The notes under the pieces are model-generated. The model did not search any database and had not been told where the DNA came from. It saw nothing but the letters and a program-made list of their open reading frames with translations. This document shows positions 9,046 through 17,766 of a DNA stretch of 34,305 bases, in pieces. Each line of letters begins with the position of its first letter. Within the stretch, counting starts at the first letter, position 1. The DNA comes from JAPHTQ01 sp050287105 (GTDB lineage Bacteria; Pseudomonadota; Gammaproteobacteria; Thiohalomonadales; Thiohalomonadaceae), in the NCBI GenBank assembly GCA_050287105.1, contig JBNKBG010000021.1, forward strand, positions 1-34,305, in the 5' to 3' direction. The position numbers and the translations under genes are program-made.

Positions 9046-11502
9046 TTGAGTTATTCTGCCTGTGGCCGATATGCGTATTGGTCAGCATACGGAAATGTAA
9101 TGGGAAATTATTACTCTTTAGATACCCCTGTGTCGGGTGCCGTGAACGCTCAATTTCAGATGCCTGTACTGCTTTCTGTACTCTGGTGTCTGCTCTGCTT
9201 TTTTTCCGATAACCACACTATTTTGTTTTCCTTTGCTTTAACCGATACGGGTTCGATGCCTGTCGATAGCCTGCTGTGGCTGGCTATGGGTACTGTCGGT
9301 ACATCGCGCCGCAGTGGTGCTGCAAAGGATAAAGGCAAATCCGTGACAGGCTCGGTGGGCCATGGGAGTCAAATTGGGGAACGGATCGCTGTTGCCTCTC
9401 AGGGCGCAATAATCACTATCGATAAACAGGGGTGTGTTGTTAAGTGGGGCGAATCTGCGCAACTGCTGTTTGGCTGGAGTAATGGCGAGGTCACTGGGGT
9501 AACGCTGGGAGAATTGCTGTTACACGGTAAGGCGAGGTCCGGGAATGGCGCAGAATTGTTGCTGGACCTCAACGGTATTACCAACCTTGAATTACGCGAC
9601 CAGTCCGGTCGGATTTTGAAAGCGGAAATCCACGTCGTAAAACAGGATGAAGATGGCGTTGAGCTATTTATCCGTGACATCACCTGTCTTATCCGGGAGG
9701 AGCAGCGACTGCGCAAGGAACTGGGCTTTCAACGCGCGAGCGCACGCATTCTGGAGCTCTCTACCCTGACGTTGCCATTTGAAGAGATCATGCGTCGGGT
9801 TCTTGATGCCATCCTCTCCTCGCCCTGGCTGTCACAGCAGACCACTGGGGCGATATTCCTTGCCGACGGTGACAGCATGCTGATGCTGGTGGAGCTGGGG
9901 CTGAGCGACGCGGTAAAAAACAACTGCTTTGAGATAAAAAAGGGTCAATGCCTCTGTGGTCTGGCGGCACAGACGGAACAGCTGATCTTTTCTTCTCACG
10001 ACGATCAACGACGCAATGTTCCTCATCCGGATGTCGAACCTCACGGCCACTATTGTGTGCCGATTATGCATGAAGGGTCGCTCAAGGGGTTGCTGGTGCT
10101 CTACCTTGATGTGGGGCATGAACGTAATGAGGGTGAGATCGGGTTTCTGGAAACAGTGAGCAAGACACTGGGTTACATCATTCGGAAACATGAGTACGAA
10201 CAGGAGCAGCACCACAATGCCAACTTTGATCAGTTGACCAACTTACCAAATCGCAAGGTGATGGCAGAACGGGTCAATCTGGCGACCAGTAAGTATGGGC
10301 GTAATCCCAATCGTCTCTATGCGGTACTGTTTCTCGATCTTAATCGCTTCAAAAATATTAACGATACCCTGGGGCACGCAGCCGGGGACCAGGTGCTGAT
10401 CGAGTTCAGTCGACGCATTGCAAAGGAGTTGCGCTGTTCAGATTCAGTGGGGCGTTTGGGGGGCGACGAGTTTGTGGTCTTGCTGGAGGAGGCAAAAAGT
10501 TTCTCCTCGATCTGCCATGTCGCGGAGCGCCTGCATGAGGTGACCCGCGGACCAATTAGCATTAACGGCTATGACATCTCTGTCACCATGAGTATCGGTG
10601 TTGCCTTTTGTGATAGCCATTACACCAGCTTTGAAGAGATCTTGCGCGACGCGGATACCGCAATGTATCAGGCCAAGACCCTGAGCGGCTCCGCCACCAT
10701 CATCTTTGATGAGGGCATGCGTAATCGTGCTTGGTCATTCCTGGATATGGAGACCAAATTACGCAACGCGCTATCGGCTGGTGAACTGAGTGTCAGCTAC
10801 CAGCCGGTTTTTTCGCAACGTGACAATCGTTATGTCGGTGCTGAAGCACTATTACGTTGGCAACAGCTTGATGGTACCGCGGTACCTCCGACGGAGTTTG
10901 TCCCGGTTGCCGAGGAGTCAGGGCTGATCTTTGAACTGGGGGAATATGTGTTGCGTAGGGCGTGTCTGCTGGTAACACAGATGCATCGGGAAGGCCTGGA
11001 CGATTTTTATATTAGTGTTAACGTTTCTACCAAACAGATCCTCAATCGTGCCTTTGTGGATATGCTGGATACGGTACTTTCAGAGACTCAGGTCAACACC
11101 CGACACCTCCACCTGGAGATTACCGAAAGTGTGTTTGCTGCCGATCTGGAACACGTCAACCGTCAACTTACCGAGATCAAACGTCGTGGCATTAAACTGT
11201 TGATCGATGATTTTGGTACCGGCTATTCATCGCTTAGCTATTTAAGTAACTTCCCGTTCGACGCACTCAAGGTCGACAAGTCATTTGTTGACGAAATCGG
11301 GCGCGATGGGGGAACCACCATGGTAAATACGATTGTCGACCTGGCGGTCAATCTCGGTATGGATATCGTTGTCGAGGGGGTCGAGACGGAGGAGCAACTA
11401 CGCTACGTTCTGGCGCTGGGTTGCCATTTGATGCAGGGTTACTATTTCGCCTATCCGCAGACAGAAGATGCTTTTCGGAAAATGATGATTCAAGTTGTCT
11501 GA
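9046..11502 (+). CDS. PAS-GAF-GGDEF-EAL cyclic-di-GMP signalling protein
   Basis: A sensor protein able in principle both to make and to break cyclic-di-GMP. A PAS domain (about residues 110-215, GAIITIDKQGCVVKWGESA) and a GAF domain (about 225-385) precede a GGDEF domain with intact GGDEF at 472-476 and an RCSD inhibitory I-site five residues before it. The EAL domain (about 575-815) keeps EAL at 600-602, the NVS Asn, LEITES, DDFGTGYSSLSYL, KVDKSFV and VVEGVETEEQ, so both halves look catalytic. The start is uncertain: the frame opens with TTG 9046, but the first 100 residues do not look conserved. ATG 9256 or GTG 9343 (after GATAAAGG) are good alternatives. Confidence 0.88.
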   Translation: MSYSACGRYAYWSAYGNVMGNYYSLDTPVSGAVNAQFQMPVLLSVLWCLLCFFSDNHTILFSFALTDTGSMPVDSLLWLAMGTVGTSRRSGAAKDKGKSVTGSVGHGSQIGERIAVASQGAIITIDKQGCVVKWGESAQLLFGWSNGEVTGVTLGELLLHGKARSGNGAELLLDLNGITNLELRDQSGRILKAEIHVVKQDEDGVELFIRDITCLIREEQRLRKELGFQRASARILELSTLTLPFEEIMRRVLDAILSSPWLSQQTTGAIFLADGDSMLMLVELGLSDAVKNNCFEIKKGQCLCGLAAQTEQLIFSSHDDQRRNVPHPDVEPHGHYCVPIMHEGSLKGLLVLYLDVGHERNEGEIGFLETVSKTLGYIIRKHEYEQEQHHNANFDQLTNLPNRKVMAERVNLATSKYGRNPNRLYAVLFLDLNRFKNINDTLGHAAGDQVLIEFSRRIAKELRCSDSVGRLGGDEFVVLLEEAKSFSSICHVAERLHEVTRGPISINGYDISVTMSIGVAFCDSHYTSFEEILRDADTAMYQAKTLSGSATIIFDEGMRNRAWSFLDMETKLRNALSAGELSVSYQPVFSQRDNRYVGAEALLRWQQLDGTAVPPTEFVPVAEESGLIFELGEYVLRRACLLVTQMHREGLDDFYISVNVSTKQILNRAFVDMLDTVLSETQVNTRHLHLEITESVFAADLEHVNRQLTEIKRRGIKLLIDDFGTGYSSLSYLSNFPFDALKVDKSFVDEIGRDGGTTMVNTIVDLAVNLGMDIVVEGVETEEQLRYVLALGCHLMQGYYFAYPQTEDAFRKMMIQVV

Positions 11503-11522
11503 ACAGGTGGAGCGAGAGAGGA

Positions 11523-12110
11523 TTAAGCCTTGAGTCGCTGCTGCGCAAACAGGCGGATCGCTTCAGGGTAGATTTTGTGTTCCTGTTCCAGTACACGCGC
11601 CGCCAGTGTCTCTGCTGTGTCCTCTGCCAACACCGGTACCCGTGCCTGAAGTAAGATCGGCCCGGCATCCAGCTCCGGGGTTACATAGTGCACGGTGCAG
11701 CCGGCCACCTTGTCGCCCGCCTCCAGCGCCCGTGCATGGGTGTGCAAACCACGATATTTCGGCAGTAGTGAAGGATGGATATTCATCATCCTCCCTTCAT
11801 AATGGCGTACAAAGTCGTCGCTCAATATGCGCATGAAGCCAGCCAGCACCACCAGTTCCGGTGTGTAGCTGTCGATCAGTTCCCGAAGTGCTGCATCGTA
11901 ACTTTCGCGCTCGGAAAAATGCCCATTCTCCAGTACGGCGGTAGCAATCCCGGCCTCACGGGCGCGGGTCAGGCCGTAGGCATCGGGACGATTGCTGATC
12001 ACCGCACGAATATCCACCGGCAGGTCACTTGCTGCCGCGTCGATAATCGACTGCAGATTACTGCCGCTGCCGGAGATCAGGACAACAATGGGGAGTCTGG
12101 CAGCAGGCAT
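11523..12110 (-). CDS. purN: PurN, phosphoribosylglycinamide formyltransferase
   Basis: PurN uses 10-formyl-tetrahydrofolate to formylate GAR in step 3 of purine synthesis. The 195-residue protein has the phosphate-binding VVLISGSGSNLQSII at the N-terminus, VVLAGFMRILS, and the catalytic MMNIHPSLLPKYRGLHTHARAL with Asn, His and the HPSLLP signature, followed by VHYVTPELDAGPILLQ carrying the catalytic Asp. Its ATG overlaps the purM stop by one base (TAATG), so translation is coupled. Twenty bases separate its stop from the convergent GGDEF-EAL gene. Confidence 0.96.
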   Translation of the reverse strand: MPAARLPIVVLISGSGSNLQSIIDAAASDLPVDIRAVISNRPDAYGLTRAREAGIATAVLENGHFSERESYDAALRELIDSYTPELVVLAGFMRILSDDFVRHYEGRMMNIHPSLLPKYRGLHTHARALEAGDKVAGCTVHYVTPELDAGPILLQARVPVLAEDTAETLAARVLEQEHKIYPEAIRLFAQQRLKA

Positions 12111-13162
12111 TAGTTAATAACTACCCGTGCGCCGTCGTTGTAATGCTCGATGATGCCGATCTGCGAGACCTCTTCGCCAGCACTGCGTAGTTCTGCCATG
12201 GCGGCCTCCGCCTGAGCAGCGGCGATGACCAACGCCATACCGATACCGCAGTTGAAGGTGCGGTACATTTCGCTGTCGGCAATATTGCCCTGCTGTTGTA
12301 GCCAGTCGAAGATCGCTGGGCGCTGCCATGCACTGCTGTCGATCACCGCGCGGCAATCTTCAGGCAGCACCCGTGGCAGATTTTCCGGTAGGCCGCCGCC
12401 GGTGATGTGGGCCAGGGCGTGAACTTCCACTTTTTTGAACAACTTAAGCAGGGGTTTGACGTAGATCCGGGTTGGGGTCAACAGTACTTCGCCCAGGGGA
12501 CGGCCGTGGAAGTCGTCGCTCAAGTTGGCGCCGCTCACTTCCACTACCTTGCGTACCAGGGAGTAGCCGTTGGAGTGTGGGCCGGAAGAGGCGATGCCGA
12601 GGATAGCGTCCCCCGCTCGTACCTTGCTGCCATCGATTATTTGCGCCTTCTCCACCACGCCGACACAGAACCCGGCCAGATCGTAGTCGCCGTGCTGGTA
12701 CATGCCGGGCATCTCCGCGGTTTCGCCGCCGGAGAGGGCGCAGCCAGAGAGTTCGCAGCCGTCGGCAATGCCCTTGATCACATCAGTGGCCGCATCGACT
12801 TCCAGATGACCCGTGGCGTAATAATCCAGGAAGAACAGGGGTTCCGCACCGCCGACGATCAGGTCGTTGACGCACATTGCTACCAGGTCGATGCCGATGG
12901 TGTCGTGTTTGTTCATCTCCATCGCCAGCTTCAGCTTGGTGCCGACGCCATCCGTGCCGGAGACCAGTACCGGTTGTTTGTAGCGATCCAGTGGCAGTTC
13001 GAACAGGGCGCCGAAGCCACCCAGGCCTCCCATTACACCGGGACGCATGGTGCGCTTTGCATGGGGTTTGATGCGTTCGATCAGGTTGTTGCCCGCGTCG
13101 ATATCCACGCCCGCATCACGATAGCTAAGGCCGCTGCCGCTGGTTTTCTGCTTGTTACTCAC
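12110..13162 (-). CDS. purM: PurM, phosphoribosylformylglycinamidine cyclo-ligase (AIR synthetase)
   Basis: PurM closes FGAM to AIR with ATP in step 5 of purine synthesis. Motifs: LSYRDAGVDIDAGNNLIERIK near the N-terminus, VSGTDGVGTKLKLA, DLVAMCVNDLIVGGAEPLFFLDY, GGETAEMPGMY and ITGGGLPENLPRVLP. I chose GTG 13162 (350 residues) because GGGAG at 13175-13171 on this strand is properly spaced; the frame extends to a TTG at 13177, which would swallow that ribosome site. First gene of the purMN operon and divergent from the DUF2066 operon. Confidence 0.95.
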   Translation of the reverse strand: MSNKQKTSGSGLSYRDAGVDIDAGNNLIERIKPHAKRTMRPGVMGGLGGFGALFELPLDRYKQPVLVSGTDGVGTKLKLAMEMNKHDTIGIDLVAMCVNDLIVGGAEPLFFLDYYATGHLEVDAATDVIKGIADGCELSGCALSGGETAEMPGMYQHGDYDLAGFCVGVVEKAQIIDGSKVRAGDAILGIASSGPHSNGYSLVRKVVEVSGANLSDDFHGRPLGEVLLTPTRIYVKPLLKLFKKVEVHALAHITGGGLPENLPRVLPEDCRAVIDSSAWQRPAIFDWLQQQGNIADSEMYRTFNCGIGMALVIAAAQAEAAMAELRSAGEEVSQIGIIEHYNDGARVVIN

Positions 13163-13302
13163 GGAACTTTCTCCCAAATGGTGACGTCTTCGAGGTACGC
13201 CCTGACGAAGCGCGATATTCTACCAGCGCACGGGGCCTGCGTCTTGCTATCATAATGGCGTTCCCTTACCTTGAACTTCCCGTTGAGACCGATTGCGATC
13301 AC

Positions 13303-14451
13303 ATGAAATATTCGACGATTTGTACTTTGTTACTCTCTCTCCTCTCGGCACCGCTGTTTGCCGCAGATAACCTGGGTCTCTACCAGGATGAGGTCATTGT
13401 TCCCGACCAGAGCGAACAGGCCCGGGTGGATGGTATGCAGCAGGCCATGGGTGACGTCTTGCTCAAAGTCACAGGTACCGAACAGGTACTGGAAAACGAG
13501 TGGTTGCTGACCGCGATGAGCACTGCCGGTCAGTTTGTGCAGCAATATCGCTACCGTAGCGAGGCGATCCCTGCGGAAGAGCAGCAGCCCGATGAGAACG
13601 GTAAGGTCGCCCGGGAGCGGCTCTACCTCTCCGTGCGTTTCGATACCAACAGCATCGACGAACTGCTGCGCCAGCACGGTTTTACCATTTGGGGCGAAAC
13701 CCGTCCCGCTACCCTGATCTGGCTGGGGGTGGAGCAGGGTGGCGGCCGGGTGCTGGTGGGTGCCAACGACAGTGGCCTGGTGCGGGAGCTGATTGATAAG
13801 GAGGCCGCGCGTCGCGCCCTGCCGGTGAAACTGCCGCTGCTGGACCTGACCGACCAGTCGGCGATCAACATGGCCGATATCTGGGGCGATTTTCTCGACA
13901 GTATCCAGTCCGCCTCTCTGCGCTACCACCCGCAGGCGATTCTGGTTGGGCGGATCTATCCGGTTGCCGGTGGGCAGTGGGGTGTCCGTTGGACCCTGAT
14001 CTATCAGGGTGAGGTGTTCCGCTGGTTGCAGCAGTCCAGCGAGGTGGGGCCACTGTTGGCCGAGGGCATCGGCAATACTGCAGAGAAGCTGGTGCAACGC
14101 TTCGCCGAAAGTTCGGTTACTGGTAGTGACGAGATTTTGCTGGAGATCAGTGATGTCAAAGGCCTCACCGCCTATAGCCGGGTGATGGAATATCTTGGTG
14201 GCCTGCCGGGAGTCAAGGAGGTGAAGGTTAACAAGATGATGCCCACCGCCCTGAGTATCAGGATTCGTACCGAAGGGGGCAGTGATGCGGTAGTGCAGAC
14301 CATTGCCCTGGGCGATGTGCTTGAGGTGCAGGCGTCGCCACTGGAACTGGTGCCTACTGCTGCACCAGCGGAGAAGGGCGATGTTTCTGATGAGTCAGGT
14401 GAAACACCCAAACAACCACTAAAAACCCTTTACTATCATATGGTTCCGTGA
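13303..14451 (+). CDS. DUF2066 family periplasmic protein
   Basis: A 382-residue exported protein of unknown function. It starts with a signal peptide (MKYSTICTLLLSLLSAPLFA) and shows the DUF2066 N-terminal pattern, LYQDEVIVPDQSEQARVDGMQQAMGDVLLKVTG. No catalytic motif is evident. The frame is open from 13255, but ATG 13303 places the signal peptide at the N-terminus. Its stop overlaps the GTG start of the next gene by four bases (GTGA). Genes of this family sit beside purM in other gammaproteobacteria, which fits here; the role is unknown. Confidence 0.82.
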   Translation: MKYSTICTLLLSLLSAPLFAADNLGLYQDEVIVPDQSEQARVDGMQQAMGDVLLKVTGTEQVLENEWLLTAMSTAGQFVQQYRYRSEAIPAEEQQPDENGKVARERLYLSVRFDTNSIDELLRQHGFTIWGETRPATLIWLGVEQGGGRVLVGANDSGLVRELIDKEAARRALPVKLPLLDLTDQSAINMADIWGDFLDSIQSASLRYHPQAILVGRIYPVAGGQWGVRWTLIYQGEVFRWLQQSSEVGPLLAEGIGNTAEKLVQRFAESSVTGSDEILLEISDVKGLTAYSRVMEYLGGLPGVKEVKVNKMMPTALSIRIRTEGGSDAVVQTIALGDVLEVQASPLELVPTAAPAEKGDVSDESGETPKQPLKTLYYHMVP

Positions 14452-15011
14452 TTAAACGACAGATACCGAATGCCATTACCCTGCTGCGGATTCTGCTGGT
14501 GATCCCAATTATGGTGTTGCTGGCCAGGCGGGAATATGGCCCGGTGTTGCTGTTATTCGTCGTGGCGGGCTTGAGCGATGGCCTGGATGGTTACCTGGCC
14601 CGACGGTTCCGCTGGCATACCTGGCTGGGCTCGGTACTCGATCCATTGGCGGACAAAATACTGCTAGTCGGTACCTATCTGGTGCTGGGCTGGAACGGCC
14701 TGTTGGCATGGTGGCTGGTGGGGCTGGTGATCCTGCGTGATGTGGTGATTGTTGGTGGCGCAACCGCCTACCATCACTTTTGCCAGAGTCTGATCATGGA
14801 GCCAACCCGGATCAGTAAGCTCAATACCGTGTTGCAGATCCTGTTGGGGCTGTTGATTATCGCGGCGGCGATATGGGCGTGGATACCGTCCTGGCTGCTC
14901 ACCCTGATGGTTGTCCTGGTGGCGATCTCCACGGTATGGAGCGGTACCGATTACGTCTTGCGCTGGGGCCGGCGCGCCTACCGATGCTACTACTCCGGGA
15001 GGGAGGAATGA
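14448..15011 (+). CDS. CDP-alcohol phosphatidyltransferase (PgsA-like)
   Basis: A 187-residue membrane enzyme of the CDP-alcohol phosphatidyltransferase family, which joins a CDP-activated lipid to an alcohol head group. The diagnostic DG-x2-AR-x8-G-x3-D-x3-D motif is complete in DGYLARRFRWHTWLGSVLD followed by PLAD (about residues 46-68). Several hydrophobic helices follow. Short size and N-terminal IPNAITLLRILLVIPI resemble PgsA (phosphatidylglycerophosphate synthase) or the related cardiolipin synthase; the substrate is not settled by sequence. GTG start is coupled to the DUF2066 gene, and ATGA links its end to the next gene. Confidence 0.85.
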   Translation: MIKRQIPNAITLLRILLVIPIMVLLARREYGPVLLLFVVAGLSDGLDGYLARRFRWHTWLGSVLDPLADKILLVGTYLVLGWNGLLAWWLVGLVILRDVVIVGGATAYHHFCQSLIMEPTRISKLNTVLQILLGLLIIAAAIWAWIPSWLLTLMVVLVAISTVWSGTDYVLRWGRRAYRCYYSGREE

Positions 15012-16069
15012 GCGATTCGCAGAAGTGGTTTGTGCTGGCGGGGGTTACCTTCGGCGGCATCCTGATCTATCTGTTGGCCCCGGTACTGACCCCTTTCATG
15101 GCGGCAGCGGTGCTTGCCTATATCGGTGATCCGCTGGTGGATCGCCTGGAGGCTCGCAAGCTTTCCCGTACCCTCTCGGTGACCCTGGTCTTCCTGATCC
15201 TCTCCCTGGTGGCTCTGGCCCTGCTATTGATCCTGGTGCCGATGCTGGAGCGGCAATTTATCCTGCTGGGCAGCAAACTGCCGCTCTATCTGGATACGCT
15301 GCAACAGAAGGTTTTACCCTCTTTGAGTGCCTATCTGGGGGTCGATAACGCCACCTTCGACCTTGCCACACTGAAGAATCTGGTGCGTGAGCAGTGGGGC
15401 GGTACGGTCAAGGGGGCCTTCGCCCTACTCTCCCGTTCCGGTATGACCGTGCTGGCCTGGGGGGCCAACCTGATGTTGATCCCCGTGGTGACCTTCTATC
15501 TGCTGCGTGACTGGGACATCCTGGTCGCACGTATCCACGAACTGATCCCGCGTCGCGCTGAAGCCGTAGTGGCACGGCTGGCCAGGGCCTCCGATGAGGT
15601 TCTGGGCGCCTTCCTGCGTGGTCAACTGCTGGTGATGCTGGCGCTTGGGAGCATCTATTCAGTGGGTCTGTCACTGGTGGGACTGGAGCTTGCGTTGTTG
15701 ATCGGTATGCTTGCCGGTCTGGTCAGTTTTGTTCCCTACCTCGGTTTTATCGTCGGCATTGTCGCGGCCGGTGTTGCCGCACTGATGCAGTATCAGGAAC
15801 TGATGCCGCTGCTCTACATCGCCGGGGTCTTCATGGTGGGGCAGGCAGCAGAGGGGATGTTGCTGACCCCGTTACTGGTGGGGGACAAGATCGGCCTGCA
15901 CCCGGTGGCGGTGATCTTCGCCGTGCTTGCGGGCGGGCAACTGTTTGGCTTCGTCGGCATCTTGCTGGCCCTGCCTGTGGCAGCGGTGGTGATGGTGCTG
16001 CTCCGCTATACCCACGAACAATACGTCGGCAGCAGCCTCTACGGGGCGCGGGAAGAGCCACCCGCATGA
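15008..16069 (+). CDS. AI-2E family transporter (PerM-like membrane protein)
   Basis: A 353-residue polytopic membrane protein of the AI-2E exporter/PerM family (formerly UPF0118). Seen: paired N-terminal helices (ILIYLLAPVLTPFMAAAVLAYIG), a periplasmic central region (about 85-150), the conserved GAFLRGQLLVMLALGSIYSVGL and a C-terminal cluster ending GHR-like GDKIGLHPVAVIFAVLAGGQLFG. GGGAGGGAGGA lies right before ATG 15008, and ATGA overlaps couple it to genes on both sides. Members have been linked to autoinducer-2 export or sodium/proton exchange; I cannot assign a substrate. Confidence 0.88.
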   Translation: MSDSQKWFVLAGVTFGGILIYLLAPVLTPFMAAAVLAYIGDPLVDRLEARKLSRTLSVTLVFLILSLVALALLLILVPMLERQFILLGSKLPLYLDTLQQKVLPSLSAYLGVDNATFDLATLKNLVREQWGGTVKGAFALLSRSGMTVLAWGANLMLIPVVTFYLLRDWDILVARIHELIPRRAEAVVARLARASDEVLGAFLRGQLLVMLALGSIYSVGLSLVGLELALLIGMLAGLVSFVPYLGFIVGIVAAGVAALMQYQELMPLLYIAGVFMVGQAAEGMLLTPLLVGDKIGLHPVAVIFAVLAGGQLFGFVGILLALPVAAVVMVLLRYTHEQYVGSSLYGAREEPPA

Positions 16070-16749
16070 GTATTCATCCGCAGCTGCCGCTACGAATCGG
16101 TTTGCGCGACAGTGCCACTTTCAGCAATTTCTATCCCGGTGCCAATGCGGCGGCTGGTCATGCCCTGGAGCAGGGCAGTGAGCCCTTCATCTACCTCTGG
16201 GGTGCTGCAGGCAGCGGCAAGAGCCATTTGTTGCAGTCGGCCTGTCACGCGGTGACCGAGCAGGGTGGGGTGGCTATCTATCTGCCGCTGGACGAGGCGG
16301 GAATCGCCCCCTCCATGCTGGAGGGACTGGAAGGGATGACGCTGGTCTGTCTGGATGGTATCGAGGCAGTTGCAGGCGATGAGGAGTGGGAAACGGCCCT
16401 GTTTCATCTCTACAACCGCCTGCGTGACAGCGGCAGTCGTCTTCTGGCCGCTGGCAATGCCGCCCCGGCGATGCTGGGATTGGAGCTTCCCGATCTGCTT
16501 TCGCGTCTTGGTTGGGGTCCGGTATTTCAACTGCAGCCGCTGGATGATGAGGGCAAGGCAGCGGCACTGAGGCAGCGCGCCACCAACCGAGGGATGCAGA
16601 TGCCCAGCGAGGTGGCGGCCTACCTGCTACAGCGCGCCCCACGGGATATGCATGCCCTGTTTGCCCTGCTGGAACGTCTTGACGAAGGGTCGCTGGCCGC
16701 TCAACGCAAGCTGACCATCCCCTTCGTTCGTCAACTGCTAACCTCTTAG
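16066..16749 (+). CDS. hda: Hda, regulatory inactivator of DnaA
   Basis: Hda, bound to the sliding clamp, stimulates ATP hydrolysis by DnaA and so prevents over-initiation. The N-terminal QLPLRIGL (residues 6-13) is a clamp-binding motif. Then come the AAA+ Walker A WGAAGSGKSHLLQ (about 45-57), Walker B-like LVCLDGIEAV, and the sensor-2 region APRDMHALFALLERLD. At 227 residues it is the size of E. coli Hda and lacks the DNA-binding domain of DnaA. Its ATG overlaps the preceding stop (ATGA). Its 3' end overlaps the convergent DUF2069 gene by 12 bases. Confidence 0.93.
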   Translation: MSIHPQLPLRIGLRDSATFSNFYPGANAAAGHALEQGSEPFIYLWGAAGSGKSHLLQSACHAVTEQGGVAIYLPLDEAGIAPSMLEGLEGMTLVCLDGIEAVAGDEEWETALFHLYNRLRDSGSRLLAAGNAAPAMLGLELPDLLSRLGWGPVFQLQPLDDEGKAAALRQRATNRGMQMPSEVAAYLLQRAPRDMHALFALLERLDEGSLAAQRKLTIPFVRQLLTS

Positions 16750-17094
16750 TTCCCTGCTACGAAAGCGGGCGTAGAACATGCTGCCGCTGTAGAAGGCGAT
16801 ACTTAAAGCAATCTCCAATAGAGCCAACCAGCGATCCGACGGAGTGCTATAGGCCTCGACCACCCCGTGGATAAAGTAGAACAGGGCGAGAAAACTGGCC
16901 CAGGCGAAGGTATAGGGACGCCCGTGCAGGATACCGCGTAACGGGAACAGTAGCGGCACCAACATCAGAAACATGGCGACGGAGATCGGTATGCTCTGTG
17001 GCGGCGAGAGCCAGCTTAACCAGGCGAGTAGCAGGGTAATCAGGCCGAAGTAACCGCTAACTGCACTAATGTAACTAAGGCGGGTTTTATTCAT
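16738..17094 (-). CDS. DUF2069 small membrane protein
   Basis: A 118-residue integral membrane protein with about four hydrophobic helices and the conserved LLFPLRGILHGRPYTFAWASFLALFYF pattern (shown in part) of DUF2069. Function unknown. It overlaps the end of wrbA by eight bases, so the two are co-translated. A DUF2069 gene beside wrbA and hda is an arrangement I recall from Pseudomonas. The tail overlaps hda from the other strand. Confidence 0.82.
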   Translation of the reverse strand: MNKTRLSYISAVSGYFGLITLLLAWLSWLSPPQSIPISVAMFLMLVPLLFPLRGILHGRPYTFAWASFLALFYFIHGVVEAYSTPSDRWLALLEIALSIAFYSGSMFYARFRSRELRG

Positions 17095-17683
17095 TTTTCA
17101 ATAACTTGGCTGTGCTTGCCAGGCGGCGGCCAAGAGCGATGCAGAGTCTCTTTTCCTCATCGCTCAGCGGCAGGTTGTTATCCGGTCCTGCATGGTGGCT
17201 GGCACCGTAGGGAGTGCCACCACCGGTTGTATGTAGTAGCCCGGACTCGCTGTAAGGTATGCCGCATAGCAGCATGCCGTGGTGCAGCAGTGGCAGCATC
17301 ATCGACAGCAGGGTGCTCTCCTGTCCGCCGTGCAGACTGGAGCTGGAGGTGAACACCGCCGCCGGTTTACCCATCAGACTGCCAGAGAGCCAGAGTGGGC
17401 TGGTAGTGTCGAGGAAGTATTTTAGCGGTGCCGCCATGTTGCCGAAGTGGCAGGGGCTGCCCAGTGCCACGCCATCACACTCTTTGATATCCGTCAATTC
17501 CGCGTAGGGCGCACCGGCATCCGGTATCGACTTCGCGCTGGCTTCACAAACAGTAGAGACCTCCGGAACGGTGCGTAACCGTGCCTGCATTTCTGGTATT
17601 TCTTCAATACCGCGGGCGATCAGCCGGGCCATTTCTGCAATGGCGCCATGGCGGCTGTAATAAAGCACAAGGATTTCACTCAT
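17087..17683 (-). CDS. wrbA: WrbA-type NAD(P)H:quinone oxidoreductase
   Basis: A flavodoxin-like FMN enzyme that reduces quinones by two electrons and protects against redox cycling. Seen: the FMN phosphate loop ILVLYYSRHGAIAEMARLIA at residues 4-23, the family-specific ALGSPCHFGNMAAPLKYFLD (about 92-111), AVFTSSSSLHGGQE and a Gly-rich GGGTPYGASHHAG. Length (198) matches WrbA. A perfect palindrome sits immediately upstream of the ATG (see separate entry), so iron- or redox-responsive control is possible. Confidence 0.9.
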   Translation of the reverse strand: MSEILVLYYSRHGAIAEMARLIARGIEEIPEMQARLRTVPEVSTVCEASAKSIPDAGAPYAELTDIKECDGVALGSPCHFGNMAAPLKYFLDTTSPLWLSGSLMGKPAAVFTSSSSLHGGQESTLLSMMLPLLHHGMLLCGIPYSESGLLHTTGGGTPYGASHHAGPDNNLPLSDEEKRLCIALGRRLASTAKLLKNE

Positions 17684-17698
17684 AAATGATCATCATTT
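17684..17698. promoter_or_regulatory. Palindrome upstream of wrbA, Fur-box-like
   Basis: AAATGAT-C-ATCATTT is a perfect 7+7 inverted repeat touching the wrbA start codon on its 5' side. Centred on the same base, 13 of 19 positions agree with the classical Fur box GATAATGATAATCATTATC. A bound regulator here would block wrbA translation or early transcription. Identity of the regulator is inference. Confidence 0.45.
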
Positions 17699-17737
17699 CC
17701 AGTGTAACGTCCAGAAGGCATTCTACAGGCACATTCC

Positions 17738-17766
17738 TTGACAGCCCATAGGGGCAGTGATAGCTT
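17738..17766 (+). promoter_or_regulatory. Promoter for the first DUF4398 lipoprotein
   Basis: A perfect -35 TTGACA (17738-17743), 17-base spacer and TAGCTT (17761-17766) sit about 40 bases before ATG 17805. The -10 is modest but spacing is ideal. Confidence 0.6.

Noticed and set aside
13217..13255. Divergent promoters between purM and the DUF2066 gene (TAGAAT on minus, CATAAT on plus)
   Set aside because: Neither has a matching -35; support too thin. No PurR-type palindrome was seen.
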